NCBI GenBank assembly: GCA_027023025.1
Contig: JALVXB010000002.1
Coordinates: 1 to 64,000, forward strand
Length of the DNA stretch: 64,000 nt
Reading direction: 5' to 3'
Source of the DNA: Caldisericaceae bacterium
GTDB lineage: Bacteria > Caldisericota > Caldisericia > Caldisericales > Caldisericaceae
Below the pieces are notes generated by a model. The model did no database searches and had not been told where the DNA came from. It worked only from the letters and a program-made list of their open reading frames with translations. The stretch's first letter is position 1; every line of letters starts with the position of its first letter. Below are positions 61,020 through 64,000 of this stretch, one piece after another. Both the position numbers and the translations under genes were made by a program.

Positions 61020-61538
61020 ATGAAAAAATTTAGTATTTTTATTACTGTGCTTCTTATTATACTAATCGTTAGTTTGATTTTTGTACTTCAGAACAGTGCA
61101 ACAATTGTAAGTTTGAAGTTTTTCGGGTGGACATTTCCTACAGTTTCGGTTGGCTTACTTACTGTGATAATGTTCTTTGCAGGCTTTGTTGTGATGTGGC
61201 TTATAGCATTAATGTTTTACATTGGGTCAGCTGCAAGGTATAGAAGAGAATTAAAGTCTAAAGATAAAGTAATTAAACAACTTCAAAAGGAGAAGGACGC
61301 ATTAGAAAAAGAGTTGAAAAATAAAGAAAAGGAAATAGATGCTTTAAAAGAGCAACTTAATAAAGTGCAAACAGGGACTGTGGAAAGTACTGAGCAGAGT
61401 AAAAGTAACGAACAGGTTGATTTAGGAGGTAGGAATAATAATGTAGAAACAAAGACCTCTACACCTAATACTTCAGATAAAGTAAAAGAAGAAAAGAACC
61501 AGAAAAGCAAAAGGAGAGGTCTATTTGGCAGGAGATGA
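61020..61538 (+). CDS. LapA-type (DUF1049) membrane protein with coiled coil
   Basis: 172 aa. Two N-terminal membrane helices around SLIFVLQNSATIVSLKFFGW, the usual LapA pattern, then a Lys/Glu coiled coil (about residues 75-115) and a Ser/Thr/Asn-rich tail ending in a very basic RRGLFGRR. LapA proteins help lipopolysaccharide assembly in enterobacteria, but this short family is widespread and of uncertain role. Overlaps queT by ATGA. Confidence 0.8.
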   Translation: MKKFSIFITVLLIILIVSLIFVLQNSATIVSLKFFGWTFPTVSVGLLTVIMFFAGFVVMWLIALMFYIGSAARYRRELKSKDKVIKQLQKEKDALEKELKNKEKEIDALKEQLNKVQTGTVESTEQSKSNEQVDLGGRNNNVETKTSTPNTSDKVKEEKNQKSKRRGLFGRR

Positions 61539-62089
61539 ACCGAAGCAAAAGTGTAAGATTTATTGCACGAGTAGGTGCAATTGCTGGTTTGTACATAGTA
61601 CTTACATATCTTACTTATAGTTTTGCTTATGGAGAAATTCAGGTAAGAGTTTCTGAAGCACTTACAGTCCTTCCGTATGCGTTTCCTGAGGCTGTATGGG
61701 GTGTAACATTAGGCTGTTTTATTGCAAATATTGGTTCTCCGTTTGGACCAATTGATATGGTTTTTGGTACTACATTTACTTTAATTGCAGCAATTATTAC
61801 TTATTGGCTTGGAAGACGCAGAAAACCCCCGTATCTTGCAGCTTTACCCCCTATTTTAGTCAATGCTTTTGGCGTATCTTTTTATGTCACTACATTGCTT
61901 GGTTTATTAAATAAAAATGGAACTTTAACAATACCTAAGAGTAGAGCATTTGAATATGTTTTTACGCATTTTGCACTTAAACCGTATCTTATAGGTGTAG
62001 TATGGATAGGAATTGGTGAAGCGATTGCCACAATTGTTTTAGGGCTTCCAATTCTGTATTTCTTTTTAAAAAGAAAGGTTGACAAATGA
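61535..62089 (+). CDS. queT: QueT-type queuosine-precursor transporter
   Basis: 184 aa with five to six membrane segments. EIQVRVSEALTVLPY and NIGSPFGPIDMVFGT are the QueT signature; it is an S-component of ECF transporters that imports a queuosine precursor such as preQ1. Energising EcfA/EcfT proteins are not nearby. No preQ1 riboswitch is visible, as the gene is internal to an operon. Confidence 0.9.
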   Translation: MNRSKSVRFIARVGAIAGLYIVLTYLTYSFAYGEIQVRVSEALTVLPYAFPEAVWGVTLGCFIANIGSPFGPIDMVFGTTFTLIAAIITYWLGRRRKPPYLAALPPILVNAFGVSFYVTTLLGLLNKNGTLTIPKSRAFEYVFTHFALKPYLIGVVWIGIGEAIATIVLGLPILYFFLKRKVDK

Positions 62090-62931
62090 GAATAAAAATT
62101 GCTTTAGCACAGATAAATCCTATATTGGGAGATATTTTTAAAAATCGTGAGAAACATCTCGAATTTATAGAAAGAGCAATTAAAGAAAAGGCAAAGGTTA
62201 TAGTTTTTCCGGAATTAAGTCTTACGGGATATTCTCTGCTTGACCTTTCTATGGAAGTTGCACTTTCTCCCAATGATTCATTCTTTAACGAAATTTTTAA
62301 TCTTAGCAGATACATAGACATTGCGTTTGGTTTTGTAGAAAAAGGTGTAGACAAAATTATTTATAATTCTGCAATGTATCTTTCTCAAGGTGCAATAAAA
62401 CAAATCTATAGAAAGATCTATTTGCCTACTCATGGAATGTTTCAGGAGCTGAGGTTTTTTGGTAAAGGAAAAAATGTGTTCGTATTTGATACGGACTTTG
62501 GCAGGGTTTCTATGCTTATATGTAGGGATTTTTTTCATCCATCACTTTTATTTCTTTCTTATGCAGGAGGTGCTGATTTTATTTTTGCTTTAAGTAATAT
62601 GCCTTTAAGAGGATTGTCTGGAGATAAGCCGTACATTGAAGAAACGGTCGAAAAGGCGGCTGATACTTATGCAAATTTCTTAAGCGCATTTATAGTATTT
62701 GTGAATAGGGTAGGCTTCGAGGATGGACTTGGGTTTTATGGCGGTTCTTTTGTGGAGTCACCTTTGCTTGTTAGACACGGATTTGCAGGCATTTTAAATG
62801 AAAAACTGACTTTTGCTGAAGTGGAGACTGGTGATATATATAAAAAGAGGCAGAATTTTCCTTTGTTAAGGGAGGAGGATTTTTCTTTAATAAAACAGAA
62901 TCTTGAGAGAATTTTGGAGGAACAGAAATGA
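62086..62931 (+). CDS. nitrilase-fold glutaminase subunit of NAD synthetase
   Basis: 281 aa. Nitrilase triad: Glu43 in VFPELSLTGY, Lys in RKIYLPTHG and Cys in MLICRDFF. Similar to the glutamine amidotransferase domain that is fused at the N-terminus of glutamine-dependent NAD synthetases. It supplies ammonia to NadE, which is the next gene with an ATGA overlap. Also overlaps queT by four bases. Confidence 0.82.
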   Translation: MRIKIALAQINPILGDIFKNREKHLEFIERAIKEKAKVIVFPELSLTGYSLLDLSMEVALSPNDSFFNEIFNLSRYIDIAFGFVEKGVDKIIYNSAMYLSQGAIKQIYRKIYLPTHGMFQELRFFGKGKNVFVFDTDFGRVSMLICRDFFHPSLLFLSYAGGADFIFALSNMPLRGLSGDKPYIEETVEKAADTYANFLSAFIVFVNRVGFEDGLGFYGGSFVESPLLVRHGFAGILNEKLTFAEVETGDIYKKRQNFPLLREEDFSLIKQNLERILEEQK

Positions 62932-63749
62932 TTAACCTTTCTTTAAATTATAAATTAGTCAGGAAGTTTATAAAAAACTTTATTAGAGAAGAAATATTGA
63001 GTAATGGTTTTAGTAGGGCTGTTGTGGGTCTTTCTGGTGGAGTAGATTCTTCCCTTGTGTTATACCTTACTGTAGATGCGCTTGGCAATAAGAATGTTAG
63101 GGCAATTATGATGCCTTATAAAACAAACTCTCCTGACTCTCTTAAAGACGCTATGTTGGTTGTAGATGAGTTAAAAGTTCCTTACGAAATTGTTAACATT
63201 TCTAATGTTGCAGATGCGTATTTTGAGAATATTAAAGGCATTCATAATCTTAGAAGAGGGAATTTTCTTGCAAGAATCCGGATGGCCGTCCTGTTTGATA
63301 AAGCACTTGAATTTCAATCTGTTGTGGTTGGAACGAGCAATAAAAGTGAACTACTTTTGGGGTATAGTACCTGGTACGGTGATATGGCAGCAAGTTTGTA
63401 TCCGATTGGGGATCTTTATAAAACACAGGTCTGGGGGCTTGCAAAAGAAGTAGGCGTGCCAGAAAAAATCGTTAAGAAAAAACCCTCAGCTGATTTGTGG
63501 CCAGGGCAGAATGACGAAAAAGAGCTTGGTGCTTCATATAAAGAATTAGACGAAGTACTGAATTTATATGTCGATCAAAGAAAAAGTTTTGATGAAATCG
63601 TTTCACTTGGATACAAAAGAAGCATTGTAAATATAGTTTTTCAGAGAATATACAAAACACAATATAAGAGAACTTTCCCTCCAATAGCAAAATTTTCTCC
63701 AAGAACTGTGGGTATAGATTTCCTATACCCACACGACTTTAAACGCTGA
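62928..63749 (+). CDS. nadE: NAD+ synthetase
   Basis: 273 aa. The PP-loop GLSGGVDSSLVLYL lies near residue 32, then GTSNKSELLLGYSTWYGD and KKKPSADLWPGQNDEKELG. Amidates nicotinic acid adenine dinucleotide to NAD+. It has no glutaminase domain of its own; the preceding gene supplies it. Confidence 0.95.
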   Translation: MINLSLNYKLVRKFIKNFIREEILSNGFSRAVVGLSGGVDSSLVLYLTVDALGNKNVRAIMMPYKTNSPDSLKDAMLVVDELKVPYEIVNISNVADAYFENIKGIHNLRRGNFLARIRMAVLFDKALEFQSVVVGTSNKSELLLGYSTWYGDMAASLYPIGDLYKTQVWGLAKEVGVPEKIVKKKPSADLWPGQNDEKELGASYKELDEVLNLYVDQRKSFDEIVSLGYKRSIVNIVFQRIYKTQYKRTFPPIAKFSPRTVGIDFLYPHDFKR

Positions 63750-63771
63750 TATTATTAAAGAAAAAAAGGTA

Positions 63772-64000
63772 TTATAAAGTCTCGGCTATTTTTTCTACCC
63801 CTTTTCTAATGCTGAGCATTACCATGCCTAATTTTGCATTCTTGTCGGTTACTACGAGTAATGCAGCAAGATTTTTAATACCTGTTACAATTGCGTAACC
63901 TTCCGAACCTTTTACATAGGCTTGTTCTAATTTTCCCTTTTTGAGCTCTTCAGATGCTCTTTCTCCTAAAGCAAGAATAGTTGCTGATAATGCTGCAATT
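63772..64000 (-). CDS. roadblock/LC7 domain protein, partial (start beyond right edge)
   Basis: Visible C-terminal 75 residues on the minus strand, ending with a TAA at 63772-63774: ALSATILALGERASEELKKG, GYAIVTGIKNLAALLVV and LGMVMLSIRKGVEKIAETL. The pattern matches roadblock/LC7 and resembles the protein at 36695-37045. It ends 22 bases from nadE (convergent). Confidence 0.8.
   Translation of the reverse strand, partial: IAALSATILALGERASEELKKGKLEQAYVKGSEGYAIVTGIKNLAALLVVTDKNAKLGMVMLSIRKGVEKIAETL

Overview
The window is AT-rich bacterial chromosome, gene-dense on both strands, with strong GGAGG-type ribosome binding sites, many ATGA/TAATG gene overlaps, a CIRCE-controlled grpE-dnaK-dnaJ operon and several lipoproteins. 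Molybdenum hydroxylases, a biotin-dependent Na+-pumping decarboxylase and a split NAD synthetase point to an anaerobic, probably thermophilic heterotroph. I suspect an early-branching lineage (Caldisericota / Thermotogota / Dictyoglomota-like), but this is an inference from style and gene content, not a placement. I see no tRNA, rRNA, CRISPR array, insertion sequence, prophage or origin.

Layout. 0.1-3.1 kb: GH57 glycosidase and an orphan sugar-type ABC ATPase with a DUF503 gene. 3.1-21.6 kb: purine-catabolism locus 1. A three-subunit xanthine-dehydrogenase-type molybdenum hydroxylase reads left. Reading right are ssnA, adenine deaminase, a hydantoinase/allantoinase-type hydrolase, a metallo-beta-lactamase-fold protein, ygeY, ygeW and carbamate kinase. 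After a terminator come a purine-nucleoside (BMP/PnrA-type) ABC transporter and a threonine-synthase-like enzyme. 21.7-27.8 kb: antiporter, then an omega-like small gene, coaBC, metK and a priA homologue whose helicase motifs have decayed. 27.8-30.5 kb: HtrA protease and an RNase J-like MBL protein. 30.5-31.3 kb: a gene-free gap. 31.3-35.7 kb: a tight six-gene operon (Phd-like antitoxin, degenerate MobA-like protein, FecCD-type metal ABC transporter, DUF4213/DUF364 protein). 35.7-38.3 kb: ROK kinase, roadblock protein, mogA, birA.

38.3-47.3 kb: purine/pyrimidine locus 2. It has a second molybdenum hydroxylase without a FAD subunit, a CodA-like amidohydrolase with altered metal ligands, and a second complete BMP-type transporter. 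47.3-50.9 kb: four-subunit methylmalonyl-CoA/oxaloacetate decarboxylase-type sodium pump, whose biotin carrier could be loaded by the nearby BirA. 50.9-55.9 kb: pyruvate kinase joined to the dnaJ end of the heat-shock operon. 56.0-57.4 kb: MEMO and AMMECR1 proteins. 57.4-60.9 kb: a secreted lysozyme-like/copper-amine-oxidase-N protein and an MFS transporter. 61.0-63.8 kb: LapA-like protein, QueT, and split glutaminase and synthetase subunits of NAD synthetase. A second roadblock protein runs off the right edge.

Together, loci 1 and 2 look like import of purines or nucleosides, deamination, Mo-dependent oxidation, ring opening, and carbamoyl recovery as ATP through carbamate kinase. The metal operon and mogA may serve molybdenum supply. 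The most notable oddities are degenerate enzymes kept in intact operons (PriA, CoaBC, CodA-like, MobA-like), two genes that seem to start at ATA, and four genes that look leaderless.
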